Source: Geminicoccaceae bacterium
GTDB lineage: Bacteria > Pseudomonadota > Alphaproteobacteria > Geminicoccales > Geminicoccaceae
Assembly: GCA_028279345.1 (NCBI GenBank)
Contig: JANQNY010000003.1
Span: forward strand, 16,374 to 80,373
Reading direction: 5' to 3'
DNA: 64,000 nucleotides
Part shown: positions 8,903-17,814 of the stretch, in pieces
Position numbering within the stretch: position 1 is the stretch's first letter
Layout: the number at the start of each line of letters is the position of its first letter
Translations under genes and position numbers: made by a program
Notes under the pieces: generated by a model
The model's database searches: none
What the model was told of the DNA's origin: nothing
The model's input: only the letters and a program-made list of their open reading frames with translations

Positions 8903-9889
8903 ATGCAGATCGTCATCACCGGCGCAGCCGGCTTTCTGGGAACCAAGCTCGCCCGGGCCATCCTCGCGCAGGACGGGCTCGCGATCGACGGTGAATGGCG
9001 CCCGCTGCAGCGGTTGAAGCTGCTCGACATCGTGGCGCCCCAGGGTTTGCCCGACGATCCACGGCTCGAGGTTCAGGTCGGCGACATCGATCAGCCTGGC
9101 ACGCTCAAGACGGCGGTCGACGCGCGAACCGACGTCGTCTTCCATCTGGCGGCAATCGTGAGTGCCGGCGCCGAGGCTGACTTCGACCTGGGAACGCGGG
9201 TCAATCTCGAGGCGACGATGGCGCTTTTGGACGTCTGCCGTCGGCTGCCCGAACCCTGCCGGCTCGTTTTCGCGAGCTCGGTCGCCGTCTATGGTGGACC
9301 CGTCGTCGAGGGGACGATAACCGACACGACGCACGTCGTGCCGCAGACCTCCTACGGCGCGCAAAAGGCGGCGGGCGAACTTCTGGTCGGGGACTACACG
9401 CGCAAAGGCTTCGTCGACGGCCGATCGCTGCGGTTGCCGACCATCGTGGTCAGGCCCGGCAAGCCCAACAAGGCTGCCTCGACCTGGGCGAGCTCGATCA
9501 TCCGCGAGCCGCTGGCGGGTGACACCACCATCTGCCCGGTCACGCGGACCACCGCCATGTTCGTGCTGTCGCCGCGTCGCGTCATCGAGGCCCTCATGCA
9601 CGCGGCCGATCTGCCGTCCGCGGCCGTCGGCGTCGAACGGACCATCCAGCTACCCGGAACGACGCACACCGTCGACGAGATGCTGGCGACGCTCGGCGCC
9701 GTCGCCGGTGCCGCGGTGGTCGACCGGGTCCGCTTTGAGCCCGACGCCGAAATCCAAGCGATCGTCGACGGCTGGGCCAGCCACTTCGAGACCCCACGCG
9801 CCCTGAAGCTCGGGTTCCGGCCGGACGCCGGCTTCCGCGAGATCGTCGAGGCCCACATCGAGGACGAGCTGGACGGCCGGACCGCCTGA
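8903..9889 (+). CDS. denD: D-erythronate dehydrogenase-type NAD-dependent epimerase/dehydratase family protein
   Basis: A 328-residue extended short-chain dehydrogenase. It starts with the nucleotide-binding motif ITGAAGFLGTKLA; the catalytic residues are seen in LVFASSVAVYGG and SYGAQKAAGE (Y-x3-K). The segment LPTIVVRPGKPNKAAST followed by IIREPLAG is very characteristic of DenD enzymes, which oxidise D-erythronate to 2-oxo-tetronate in four-carbon sugar acid breakdown. The other genes of that pathway (kinase, isomerase, aldolase-like) are not next to it, so the physiological substrate is less sure than the family. The ATG at 8903 is chosen from GGAG 9 bases upstream and from where the Rossmann fold begins; an in-frame ATG at 8876 has a purine run too close to serve. 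Confidence 0.8.
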   Translation: MQIVITGAAGFLGTKLARAILAQDGLAIDGEWRPLQRLKLLDIVAPQGLPDDPRLEVQVGDIDQPGTLKTAVDARTDVVFHLAAIVSAGAEADFDLGTRVNLEATMALLDVCRRLPEPCRLVFASSVAVYGGPVVEGTITDTTHVVPQTSYGAQKAAGELLVGDYTRKGFVDGRSLRLPTIVVRPGKPNKAASTWASSIIREPLAGDTTICPVTRTTAMFVLSPRRVIEALMHAADLPSAAVGVERTIQLPGTTHTVDEMLATLGAVAGAAVVDRVRFEPDAEIQAIVDGWASHFETPRALKLGFRPDAGFREIVEAHIEDELDGRTA

Positions 9890-9901
9890 CGAGGGCCCCG
9901 G

Positions 9902-11302
9902 CTATATCCCGTTCAAGAAAATGTGCGTTGCGACCGCTGCGGCAAAGCCCAGGGCGATGACCGGCATCCAGCGGAGGTGCGTCGAGAAGGTATAGCTGCC
10001 GTGACCCACGGCCATCAACGCCACACCGGCGGCCGAGCCGATCGACAGCAGGCTGCCGCCCACGCCGGTGGTGAGCGTCACCAAGAGCCACTGCGCGTCG
10101 CTGAGCACCGGGTCCATGCTCAAGACCGCGAACATGACCGGGATGTTGTCGATGACCGCGGAGCTCACCCCCAACACGATGTGCGCCACCGTCGCGCCGA
10201 GCCCGTCGTAGAGCCCGTCGGCGAGCAGATCCAGATAGCCGACGAAGGCGAGACCACCGACGCAGAAGATGATGCCGAAGAAGAAGAGCAGGGTATCCCA
10301 TTCGACCCGAGCGATCGTCTTGAAGATGTCGTAGCTCGGCTCCCCGTCGACCCGCGTCATGCGCAGGCGATAGAAGTGCAGCATGAGCAGGGACATGCCG
10401 AGCATCATGCCGAGAAAGGCCGGCAGGCCCAGGACCTGCTCGAAGCTGACGGCGAGCGTGATCGTCAGAAGGCCCAAGGCGATCGTGCGCTTGGCGCCGC
10501 GCCGCATCGGCTTGGTCGTTCCCTCGACAACGGGACAACCTGCGGGTAGCCCGCGTCCCATGAAGGCAGCAGGCACCAGGTAGGCCACGACGGACGGCAC
10601 GAACAACGCAAAGAACTCGAAGAACCCGAGCTTGCCCGCCTGCCAAACCATCAGCGTCGTCAGGTCACCGAACGGGCTGAACGCGCCGCCGGCATTGGCC
10701 GCGACCACCACGTTGACGAGACCGACGGCGACAAAGCGCGGCTGCGCGGCGCCGACGATGGCGACCACCGTGCCCATCACCAGAGCCGTGGTGAGGTTGT
10801 CGGCGACCGCCGAAAGGAAGAAGGCGAGCGCGCCCGTCGCCCAGAAGACACCGGTGTAGCTTAGCTGCGCGTGGATCAGCCGCAGCCGGAGCGCTTCGAA
10901 AACGTGCAGGCGGTCGAGCGCGGCGATGTAGGTCATCGCCGCGAGTAGGAACAGCATCAGCCCGCCATACTCGTCGAGCCCATGAAAAACGGCTCGGTGC
11001 ACCTGCTCGTGATCGAGCCCGTAGTCCGGCGCCATCCACGCGACCAGCGCCCAGATCAGGCCCGCGGCAAGCATCACCGACTTGCACTTGTGAAGCCCGG
11101 TTCGCTCCTCGGTCATGACCAGCACGTACGCCAGCACAAACAGCACCAGCGCCGCCAAGGCGCGCGGGTCGGTCATGGGCGTGCGCGGAACCGCGGGACG
11201 CTCGAACGTGAGCCACGCAAAGAGGAGCCCGACCGCGGTCGTGACCAGCATGCCGACGAGCAGCGACCAGATGGCGACGGGCCGCCTGCGGGCTAGCAAC
11301 AT
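9902..11302 (-). CDS. nhaD: NhaD-type Na+/H+ antiporter
   Basis: A 466-residue inner-membrane protein with about 12 to 13 hydrophobic helices. Family motifs are visible: FFLSAVADNLTTALVMG with the conserved Asp-Asn, VVVAANAGGAFSPFGDLTT, and SSAVIDNIPVMFAVLSM near the C-terminus. NhaD antiporters exchange cytoplasmic sodium or lithium for external protons and matter for pH and salt balance. The gene converges on denD with only 12 bases between stops. The 329 bases upstream contain an IS relic and no other gene. Confidence 0.87.
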   Translation of the reverse strand: MLLARRRPVAIWSLLVGMLVTTAVGLLFAWLTFERPAVPRTPMTDPRALAALVLFVLAYVLVMTEERTGLHKCKSVMLAAGLIWALVAWMAPDYGLDHEQVHRAVFHGLDEYGGLMLFLLAAMTYIAALDRLHVFEALRLRLIHAQLSYTGVFWATGALAFFLSAVADNLTTALVMGTVVAIVGAAQPRFVAVGLVNVVVAANAGGAFSPFGDLTTLMVWQAGKLGFFEFFALFVPSVVAYLVPAAFMGRGLPAGCPVVEGTTKPMRRGAKRTIALGLLTITLAVSFEQVLGLPAFLGMMLGMSLLMLHFYRLRMTRVDGEPSYDIFKTIARVEWDTLLFFFGIIFCVGGLAFVGYLDLLADGLYDGLGATVAHIVLGVSSAVIDNIPVMFAVLSMDPVLSDAQWLLVTLTTGVGGSLLSIGSAAGVALMAVGHGSYTFSTHLRWMPVIALGFAAAVATHIFLNGI

Positions 11303-11465
11303 GGGCAGTGTCCGGACACGACTGAAAGTGGCGGTCCGCTACGCCTCTTACGCGATTCTGGTTATTTGCGCCTTAACCACATGGTGCGAGAAGCCGGACC
11401 GCTCCATCCGCGAGCTGCGCGTGCGGAGCATTAGCTAGAGCGCCCTTCCTTCATCCGCCGCCTAG
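11303..11465. other. Intergenic stretch without a recognisable gene
   Basis: Between the nhaD start and the IS relic. I see short hairpin-forming sequence (around 11405-11425) but no frame with protein-like composition and no RNA family that I recognise. The nhaD promoter must lie here on the minus strand. Confidence 0.5.
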
Positions 11466-11640
11466 CAGGCTGCTGAGAAACTCTGGCCGGACCATTTCAG
11501 CCGTGACTCGATCGGTCTCAAACAGGAAATCGAAAGGGATGATGCGGGGCGGAGAAAGTCAGTCCGGAGCGTTGTTCAGCCACGTGGGCCTGGAAGCGCA
11601 GGTGCCGGCAACGCACCCCGCAACCGAACAGCTAGCCTAA
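11466..11640 (+). pseudogene. Remnant of an IS5-group transposase with one terminal end
   Basis: From about 11466 the plus strand reads GGCTGCTGAGAAACTC, resembling the GGCTGCTGAAAAACT ends common to insertion sequences. At 11539, after GAAAGGG, a short frame starts MMRGGESQSGALFSHVGLE and continues to a VPATHP segment (through 11619). This matches what I know of the N-terminus of alphaproteobacterial IS5-group transposases (MRG...SGELFSYVDLE...VP..HPLR). After about 27 codons the similarity stops, and a stop follows at 11638. The relic abuts the end of mmsA, whose stop lies inside its last bases. It is the only mobile-element trace I can support in the window. Confidence 0.6.
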
Positions 11641-13128
11641 AAGTGGCATCGAGAACTCACTGCCGGCGCGGATGCCAGTGGGCCAGCGGGCGGAGACCGC
11701 CTTCTGCTTGGTGTAGAAGCGGACGCCCTCGGGCCCGTGGGTGTGGTGGTCGCCGAAGAGCGAGCGCTTCCAGCCGCCGAAGCTATGGTACGCCACCGGC
11801 ACCGGGATCGGCACGTTGACGCCCACCATTCCCACCTGCACGTCCTTGGCGAAGGTGCGCGCAGCGTCGCCGTCGCGGGTGAAGATGGCCGTGCCGTTGC
11901 CGTACTCGTGCTCGTTCACCATGCGGACCGCCGCGTCATAGTCCGGCGCGCGCACCACCGACAGCACCGGCCCGAAGATCTCCTCCTTGTAGATGCGCAT
12001 CTCCGGCTTGACCTCATCGAACAGGCAGCCGGCCATGAAGAAGCCGTCCTCATAGCCCTGCATTTTGAAGCCGCGGCCGTCGACGACGAGCTTGGCGCCC
12101 TCCTCGATGCCGAGATCGACGTAGCTGCTGACCTTTTCGAGGTGCTCACGAGTGACAAGAGGCCCCATCTCGACCTCAGGGTCGGTGCCGGGGCCGATCT
12201 TGAGCTGGCGGACCTTGGGGGCGAGCCGATCGATCAGTGCGTCGCCGACCTTGTCACCGACGGCGACAGCGACGGAGACCGCCATGCAGCGCTCGCCGGC
12301 GGAGCCGTACCCAGCGCCCATCAGCGCGTCGATGGCCTGGTCGAGTTCCGCGTCCGGCATCACCACCATGTGGTTCTTGGCGCCGCCGAGCGCTTGGCAG
12401 CGTTTTCCATGCGCGCAGGCGGTCTGGTAGATATACTCGGCGGTGCGCGTGGCGCCGACGAAACTCACCGCAGCCACGAGCGGATGGGTCAACAGCGCAT
12501 CGACCGCCTCCTTGTCGCCATTGACGACGTTGACGACGCCGGGCGGCACGCCGGCCTCCTCCGCCAGTTGGACCAGGCGCAGCGGGCAGGACGGGTCCTT
12601 CTCGGACGGCTTGAGCACGAAGGTGTTCCCGCAAGCGATCGCCAACGGGAACATCCACAAGGGGATCATGGCCGGGAAGTTGAACGGTGTGATGCCGACG
12701 CAGACGCCCAACGGCTGACGGAACGAGGTCAGGTCGATGCCGGCGCCGACCTCGGCCGAGAACTCTCCCTTCAGGAGCTGCGGGATGCCGCATGCGAACT
12801 CCACGACCTCGAGGCCGCGGGTGACCGAGCCCTTGGCGTCCTCGAGCGTCTTGCCATGCTCGCGGGTCACATGCTGCGCGAGCTCATCGATGTTGCGCTC
12901 GATCAGGTCCTTGAACTTGAACATGATCCGGGCACGGCGGATCGGCGGCGTGTCAGCCCAACCTTCGAGTGCGGCACGCGCCGTCTGCACCGCGCGATCC
13001 ACCTCGCTGCGGTCGGCCAACGCCACCTCGGCACCGCGCTCGCCCGTCGCCGGGTTGTAGACCGGACCCACGCGCCCACTCGCTCCGCTGACGTGCTCGC
13101 CGCCGATCCAATGCCCGATCGCTGTCAT
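11632..13128 (-). CDS. mmsA: CoA-acylating methylmalonate-semialdehyde dehydrogenase
   Basis: A 498-residue aldehyde dehydrogenase of the MmsA type. It converts methylmalonate semialdehyde to propionyl-CoA (or malonate semialdehyde to acetyl-CoA) with NAD+ and CoA, in valine, thymine and inositol breakdown. Visible are [26 protein letters not shown] (substrate and cofactor region), [10 protein letters not shown], and the catalytic cysteine in [12 protein letters not shown]; the family-typical [21 protein letters not shown] segment is intact. The C-terminus ends PLLG right at an IS relic, so the last few residues may be replaced ones. Upstream at 42 bases is pepN on the same strand. A candidate partner dehydrogenase of the 3-hydroxyisobutyrate type lies at 15981 on the other strand. 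Confidence 0.95.
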   Translation of the reverse strand: MTAIGHWIGGEHVSGASGRVGPVYNPATGERGAEVALADRSEVDRAVQTARAALEGWADTPPIRRARIMFKFKDLIERNIDELAQHVTREHGKTLEDAKGSVTRGLEVVEFACGIPQLLKGEFSAEVGAGIDLTSFRQPLGVCVGITPFNFPAMIPLWMFPLAIACGNTFVLKPSEKDPSCPLRLVQLAEEAGVPPGVVNVVNGDKEAVDALLTHPLVAAVSFVGATRTAEYIYQTACAHGKRCQALGGAKNHMVVMPDAELDQAIDALMGAGYGSAGERCMAVSVAVAVGDKVGDALIDRLAPKVRQLKIGPGTDPEVEMGPLVTREHLEKVSSYVDLGIEEGAKLVVDGRGFKMQGYEDGFFMAGCLFDEVKPEMRIYKEEIFGPVLSVVRAPDYDAAVRMVNEHEYGNGTAIFTRDGDAARTFAKDVQVGMVGVNVPIPVPVAYHSFGGWKRSLFGDHHTHGPEGVRFYTKQKAVSARWPTGIRAGSEFSMPLLG

Positions 13129-13170
13129 GTTCTCTTGCCTCCCTTGGGATACGCCTAGACGCGGCTGGCC

Positions 13171-15825
13171 TCAGGCGTTGCCCGGTTGATCTAGCGACTT
13201 GCTTACGATCTCGAAGAGGTCGCGAGAACCGCCTTCGGCGCCCGCGAGCCGTTCGAGCTGCTCGCGCAGCAGCCGTTGACGGCCCGCATCGTACCGGCGC
13301 CAACGGTTGAACGAGGTTGCGAGCCGCGCGGCGAGCTGCGGGTTGAGGCGATCGAGGTTCAAGACCGCGTCGGCGACGAGCCGGTAGCCGGCGCCGTCCT
13401 GACGATGGAAACCGGTCGGGTTAAAGGTGGAGAAGACGCCGAGCACTGCCCGCACCCGATTGGGGTTCGTGAGCGAGAAGGCCGGATGCCGCAGGAGGGC
13501 CTCGACCTCCTCGACGACGCTGGATCGGGCGGCCGCGGCCTGCACGCCGAACCACTTGTTGACCACTAGCGGCTCGTGGGCCCACCGCGCGTAGAAGCCG
13601 TCGAGCACCTCGGCGCGCTCGGGCCACGACCAGCGGGCGACGAGGCCGAGCGCCGCCAGCTGGTCGGTCATGTTGTCGGCGTTGCGCGCCTGCGTCACGA
13701 TCTGGGCGGCAACCATCTCGGGGACACCTTGAGCCAGAAAACCGAGGCAGGTGTTCTTCAGCCGGCGGCTGCCGATGGCTTCGCTGCTCAGCTCGAAACG
13801 CGCCTGCTGGACGCTCTCGATCAAATCGCTGAAACGCTCGACGAGGCGCCTGCCGAGTTCCGCCTGGGCGTGCTCGCGAACGCGGCCGACGGCGTCTACG
13901 TCGATCACCGCCATCTGCTCGCCCAGATAGGTCTGCGACGGCAGCCCCATCAGCTGGGACTTGAACTCCGGCTCGATGCGCGGATCGTCGAGCACGTGCG
14001 CGAAGGCGGTGAGAAAGCGCTCAGGCAGGGCCAACGGACGCCCGCTGCGGTCCGCATCGACCAGACCAAGGAGCGTCCGCACGGCGAGCGTCTGACCCGC
14101 GTCCCAGCGGGCGAAGCCGTCGGTGTCGTGCGCGAGCAGATGCGCGAGTTCGTCATCGCTGTAGTGCGCTTCGAGCCGCACGGGCGCCGAGAAGCCGCGC
14201 AGCAGCGACGGCACCGGTCGCGACGGCACGTCCTCGAAAACGAACGTCGCCGTCGCCGCCGTTAGCTCCAGCACCCTCGTTTCGCCGGCGGCGAACGCTT
14301 CGCCGGCAAGCCGCAACGGCACCGGGTTACCATCGGCATCGACGAGGCCCACGCGCACGGGCAGGTGGAACGGCTCCTTCGTCGGTTGCCCCGGCGTCGG
14401 CGGCGTTTCCTGGATCAGCGTCAAGCTGTAGGTGCGTGCGGCGGCGTCGTAGGTGGCCTGAACTTCGAGCCGTGGCGTCCCCGCCTGGCGATACCAGTTG
14501 AAGAAATGCCCGAAGTCCCGACCCGAGGCGGTCGCCATCGCCGCCACGAAATCCTCGCAGGTGACCGCTTCGCCGTCGTGCCGCTCGAAATAGATGTCCA
14601 TCCCACGGCGAAAAGCGTCCTCGCCGACGAGCGTGTGGATCATTCGGACGACTTCGGCACCCTTCTCGTAGACGGTGCGGGTGTAGAAATTATTGATCTC
14701 CACATAGCTGTCCGGGCGGATCGGGTGCGCCAGCGGGCTCGCGTCCTCGGGAAACTGACCCTCGCGCAATAGGGCCACGTCGCCGATCCGCTTAACCTCG
14801 CGCGAGTAGGAGTCCGCGGTGAACTCCTGGTCGCGGAACACCGTCAGCCCCTCCTTCAACGTGAGCTGAAACCAGTCGCGGCAGGTGACCCGGTTGCCTG
14901 TCCAGTTGTGGAAATACTCGTGCGCGATGATCCGTTCGACATTAACAAAATCTTGGTCTGTTGCGGTATCTGAGCGAGCCAACGTCGCTGATGTATTGAA
15001 TATGTTTAGACCCTTATTCTCCATCGCGCCGAAATTGTAGTCACTAACGGCAACGATATTATAGACATCGAGATCGTACTCGAGGCCGAAGCGATCCTCA
15101 TCCCACTTCATGGCACGCTTGAGCGAACGCATGGCGTGGTGGCACTGGTCGATAAAGGGGTGCTCCGTCCAGATTCTGAGCGCCACTTGGCGGCCGCTGC
15201 GCGTTCGGAACCCATCCTCGAGAACAGCGAGATCGCCGGCGACGAGTGCAAACAAGTATGAGGGCTTCGGAAATGGGTCCTCCCACGTGGCGAAGTGCCA
15301 GCCGTCGCCGAACGTACCCGCCTGCACCGGATTGCCGTTCGCGAGCAGCACTGGTGCTGCATCCTGCGGCGCTTCGAGCCGCACGCGGTAGACGGTCAGC
15401 ACGTCGGGGCGATCGAGAAAGTAGGTGATACGGCGAAAGCCCTGAGCCTCGCACTGCGTGCAGAACACCCCATTCGAGAGGTAGAGCCCCGAAAGTGTGG
15501 TGTTGGCGGCTGGATCGACGCGCACGACTGTTTCGAGGGTGAAACGCTCGGGCGGGCGGTGCAACACGAGACCGGCTTCGTTGAGCGCATAGGCGTCCAA
15601 TGCCAGCGGCAGGCCGTCGAGCGCGATCTCCAGCAGCTCTAGATCTTCACCGTCGAGCTGCAGCTGGGCTACCGGCAGAGCGATCTCGCGCGAATAGTGC
15701 ACGCGGGCACGGACCAGCGTCGCATCAGGGAGCAGCCGAAACGTCAGATCAGCTGTGTCGATACGGTAGTCGGGCGCGCGGTAGTCAGCCAACCGCACGG
15801 CCTTTGGGGTCTGGCGTTCCGCCAT
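13171..15825 (-). CDS. pepN: Aminopeptidase N (M1 family)
   Basis: An 884-residue zinc metallo-aminopeptidase that trims N-terminal residues from peptides in the cytoplasm. The exopeptidase motif GAMENKG (about residues 266-272) and the zinc motif HEYFHNWTGNRVTCRDWFQL with the downstream Glu in LKEGLTVF are complete; the C-terminal helical domain has the PepN-type length. The ATG at 15825 (MAERQTP) fits family starts; a GTG three codons earlier is possible, and neither has a strong ribosome site. The stretch coding for the active site (about 14940-15080) uses AT-rich, rare codons unlike the rest of the gene. mmsA follows 42 bases downstream, so co-transcription is likely. Confidence 0.95.
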   Translation of the reverse strand: MAERQTPKAVRLADYRAPDYRIDTADLTFRLLPDATLVRARVHYSREIALPVAQLQLDGEDLELLEIALDGLPLALDAYALNEAGLVLHRPPERFTLETVVRVDPAANTTLSGLYLSNGVFCTQCEAQGFRRITYFLDRPDVLTVYRVRLEAPQDAAPVLLANGNPVQAGTFGDGWHFATWEDPFPKPSYLFALVAGDLAVLEDGFRTRSGRQVALRIWTEHPFIDQCHHAMRSLKRAMKWDEDRFGLEYDLDVYNIVAVSDYNFGAMENKGLNIFNTSATLARSDTATDQDFVNVERIIAHEYFHNWTGNRVTCRDWFQLTLKEGLTVFRDQEFTADSYSREVKRIGDVALLREGQFPEDASPLAHPIRPDSYVEINNFYTRTVYEKGAEVVRMIHTLVGEDAFRRGMDIYFERHDGEAVTCEDFVAAMATASGRDFGHFFNWYRQAGTPRLEVQATYDAAARTYSLTLIQETPPTPGQPTKEPFHLPVRVGLVDADGNPVPLRLAGEAFAAGETRVLELTAATATFVFEDVPSRPVPSLLRGFSAPVRLEAHYSDDELAHLLAHDTDGFARWDAGQTLAVRTLLGLVDADRSGRPLALPERFLTAFAHVLDDPRIEPEFKSQLMGLPSQTYLGEQMAVIDVDAVGRVREHAQAELGRRLVERFSDLIESVQQARFELSSEAIGSRRLKNTCLGFLAQGVPEMVAAQIVTQARNADNMTDQLAALGLVARWSWPERAEVLDGFYARWAHEPLVVNKWFGVQAAAARSSVVEEVEALLRHPAFSLTNPNRVRAVLGVFSTFNPTGFHRQDGAGYRLVADAVLNLDRLNPQLAARLATSFNRWRRYDAGRQRLLREQLERLAGAEGGSRDLFEIVSKSLDQPGNA

Positions 15826-15980
15826 CCAGATCACGCTTGGGAAGCTCGTGGACGCTCGGCGAGGGGTATTGCCGAAGCACCGCGCATTGTCCAGTGCGGG
15901 CAGCCTCGCCGCTTGCCGGTGACGATGACCACGGCTACGTAACCGCTTCGGCTGCAGCGCATAATCAGGAGGCCGCCTGC

Positions 15981-16871
15981 ATGGCGAGCTGCGCGTTCTT
16001 GGGTCTGGGCGTCATGGGCTTTCCCATGGCCGGACATTTGGCGCGCGTCGGCCATGAGGTCTGCGTCTACAATCGAACGCGCGCCAAGGCGGAGCACTGG
16101 GTCCAAGCGCATGGCGGCAGCCTGGCCGAGACGCCTCGCGAAGCCGCTGCCGGCGCCGATCTGGTGATGCTCTGCCTCGGCAACGACGATGACGTGCGCA
16201 GCGTCGCGGGCGGCGACGAGGGTGCCGCGGCGGGTCTGAACAGCGGTGCTGTGCTGGTCGACCATACGACCGCTTCCGCCGAGCTTGCGCACGAACTGGC
16301 GCAAGCCGCCCGCAGCCGCGGCGCGGGCTTCGTCGATGCGCCGGTGAGCGGCGGCCAAGCGGGCGCGGAGAATGGCGCCTTGACGATCATGTGCGGGGCG
16401 GCCAAGTCTGATTTTGCGGCGGCGGCGCCGGTGCTCGAGGCCTATGGCCGCGCCGTCATGCGGATGGGTGACGTCGGCAGCGGCCAACTCACCAAGATGG
16501 TCAACCAGATTTGCATTGCCGGCCTGCTCCAAGGGCTCAGCGAGGGGGTCGCCTTCGCCAAGCGTGCCGGCCTCGACACGGACCGGGTGGTGGACGTCAT
16601 CTCCAAGGGTGCCGCCCAGAGCTGGCAGATGGAGAACCGCTGGAAGACCATGGTCGCCGGTGCGTTCGACTTTGGCTTCGCCGTCGACTGGATGCGCAAG
16701 GACCTGGCGATCTGCCTCGACGAGGCGCGGCGCAACGGCGCCTCGCTGCCGGTGACGGGCCTCGTCGATCAGCTCTATCGTCAAGTGCAGGCGGCGAAGG
16801 GTGGGCGGCTGGACACCTCGAGCCTGGTAACGCTGCTCGACGCGGCGCCAGACGGCACCGGGCGCAACTGA
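15981..16871 (+). CDS. 3-hydroxyisobutyrate dehydrogenase-family oxidoreductase
   Basis: A 296-residue NAD(P)-dependent beta-hydroxyacid dehydrogenase. The N-terminus has the dinucleotide motif FLGLGVMGFPMAGHL; the substrate motif is DAPVSGGQAGAENGALTIM and the catalytic lysine lies in GSGQLTKMVNQ. Members act on 3-hydroxyisobutyrate (MmsB), tartronate semialdehyde or related acids. The nearness of mmsA suggests the valine pathway, but the two are divergent and separated by pepN, so the substrate is open. The ATG at 15981 has a strong CAGGAGG 8 bases upstream. The next gene starts 8 bases after the stop. Confidence 0.88.
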   Translation: MASCAFLGLGVMGFPMAGHLARVGHEVCVYNRTRAKAEHWVQAHGGSLAETPREAAAGADLVMLCLGNDDDVRSVAGGDEGAAAGLNSGAVLVDHTTASAELAHELAQAARSRGAGFVDAPVSGGQAGAENGALTIMCGAAKSDFAAAAPVLEAYGRAVMRMGDVGSGQLTKMVNQICIAGLLQGLSEGVAFAKRAGLDTDRVVDVISKGAAQSWQMENRWKTMVAGAFDFGFAVDWMRKDLAICLDEARRNGASLPVTGLVDQLYRQVQAAKGGRLDTSSLVTLLDAAPDGTGRN

Positions 16872-16879
16872 GCCGCGCG

Positions 16880-17803
16880 ATGTCCACGCTCCTGCCCGAC
16901 GGAGAACTTGCCTCATCCGCGCCGCCAGCGCCCACCGAGGCGGATGACGCCTACTGGCGACAGCTTTCGGACTTCACCTATGCCGAGCCCACCGACGGCC
17001 GGCTACGCCGGCTGGCCATCCGCTCGATCGAGCGGCTCACCGGCAAGCCGCGTCTCCGGCGGCTCTACGAGCAGCACCTCAGGGCGGCGGACCCGGATTT
17101 CTGGGGCGCCTCGGTGCGGCGGCTCGGCCTCTTGCTGGACTACGAGCGTGAACGCCTTCGAGCGCTGCCGGCAAGCGGGCCGATCGTGATCGTGGCCAAC
17201 CATCCTTACGGCGTGCTCGACGGACTGATGATCGGCCATCTCATCGGCTCGAGGCGACCGGACTTCCGTATTGTCGCCAACGGTGTGCTGACCCGCTCGG
17301 CGGAAGCCGCACCGTTCATCTTTCCCATCGAGTTCGAGCGCTCGCAACGCGCGCGCGACATCAATCTCCGGACTCGCCGGCAGTCTTTGCAGTGGCTCGG
17401 AGCCGGCGGTGTACTCGTCGTGTTCCCTGGGGGTACCGTCTCGACGGCCCAGCCGGCGTTCGGCCCGGCGATCGATCCTTCCTGGAAGCCCTTCACCGCA
17501 CGCCTGATTCACGCCGTCGGCGCACCGGTGCTGCCAATATGCTTTGTCGGCCAGAACAGCCGGCTCTTTCAGCTCGCCAGTCACGTCAGCCAGACGTTGC
17601 GGCTGTCCCTGCTCTTTCACGAGGTCGCCAACAAGATCGGCACGCGTCAGCGGATCGAGATTGGTGATGCGATCGCTTACAAGGAGATCGCGCACCTGCG
17701 CGATCGGGGGACGCTGATGGCCGAGCTGCGGCGGCGTACCTATGCGCTGCATCCGCGTCCTGAACTAGGCGACCGGGTCCTCTCGCTGCCACGCCTCGGC
17801 TGA
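16880..17803 (+). CDS. Lysophospholipid acyltransferase-family protein
   Basis: A 307-residue PlsC-like acyltransferase. The catalytic His-Asp motif appears as NHPYGVLDGLM, the second block as FPGGTVS, and later VLPICFVGQNSR. This NHPxGxxDG variant occurs in the branch often annotated as hemolysin-like or ornithine-lipid acyltransferases rather than in classical PlsC. It probably transfers fatty acyl groups to a lipid at the inner membrane; the acceptor is not known. It sits 8 bases after the dehydrogenase gene and 11 bases before the MATE transporter gene, so the three look like one transcript. Confidence 0.82.
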   Translation: MSTLLPDGELASSAPPAPTEADDAYWRQLSDFTYAEPTDGRLRRLAIRSIERLTGKPRLRRLYEQHLRAADPDFWGASVRRLGLLLDYERERLRALPASGPIVIVANHPYGVLDGLMIGHLIGSRRPDFRIVANGVLTRSAEAAPFIFPIEFERSQRARDINLRTRRQSLQWLGAGGVLVVFPGGTVSTAQPAFGPAIDPSWKPFTARLIHAVGAPVLPICFVGQNSRLFQLASHVSQTLRLSLLFHEVANKIGTRQRIEIGDAIAYKEIAHLRDRGTLMAELRRRTYALHPRPELGDRVLSLPRLG

Positions 17804-17814
17804 CGGTCAGACCG

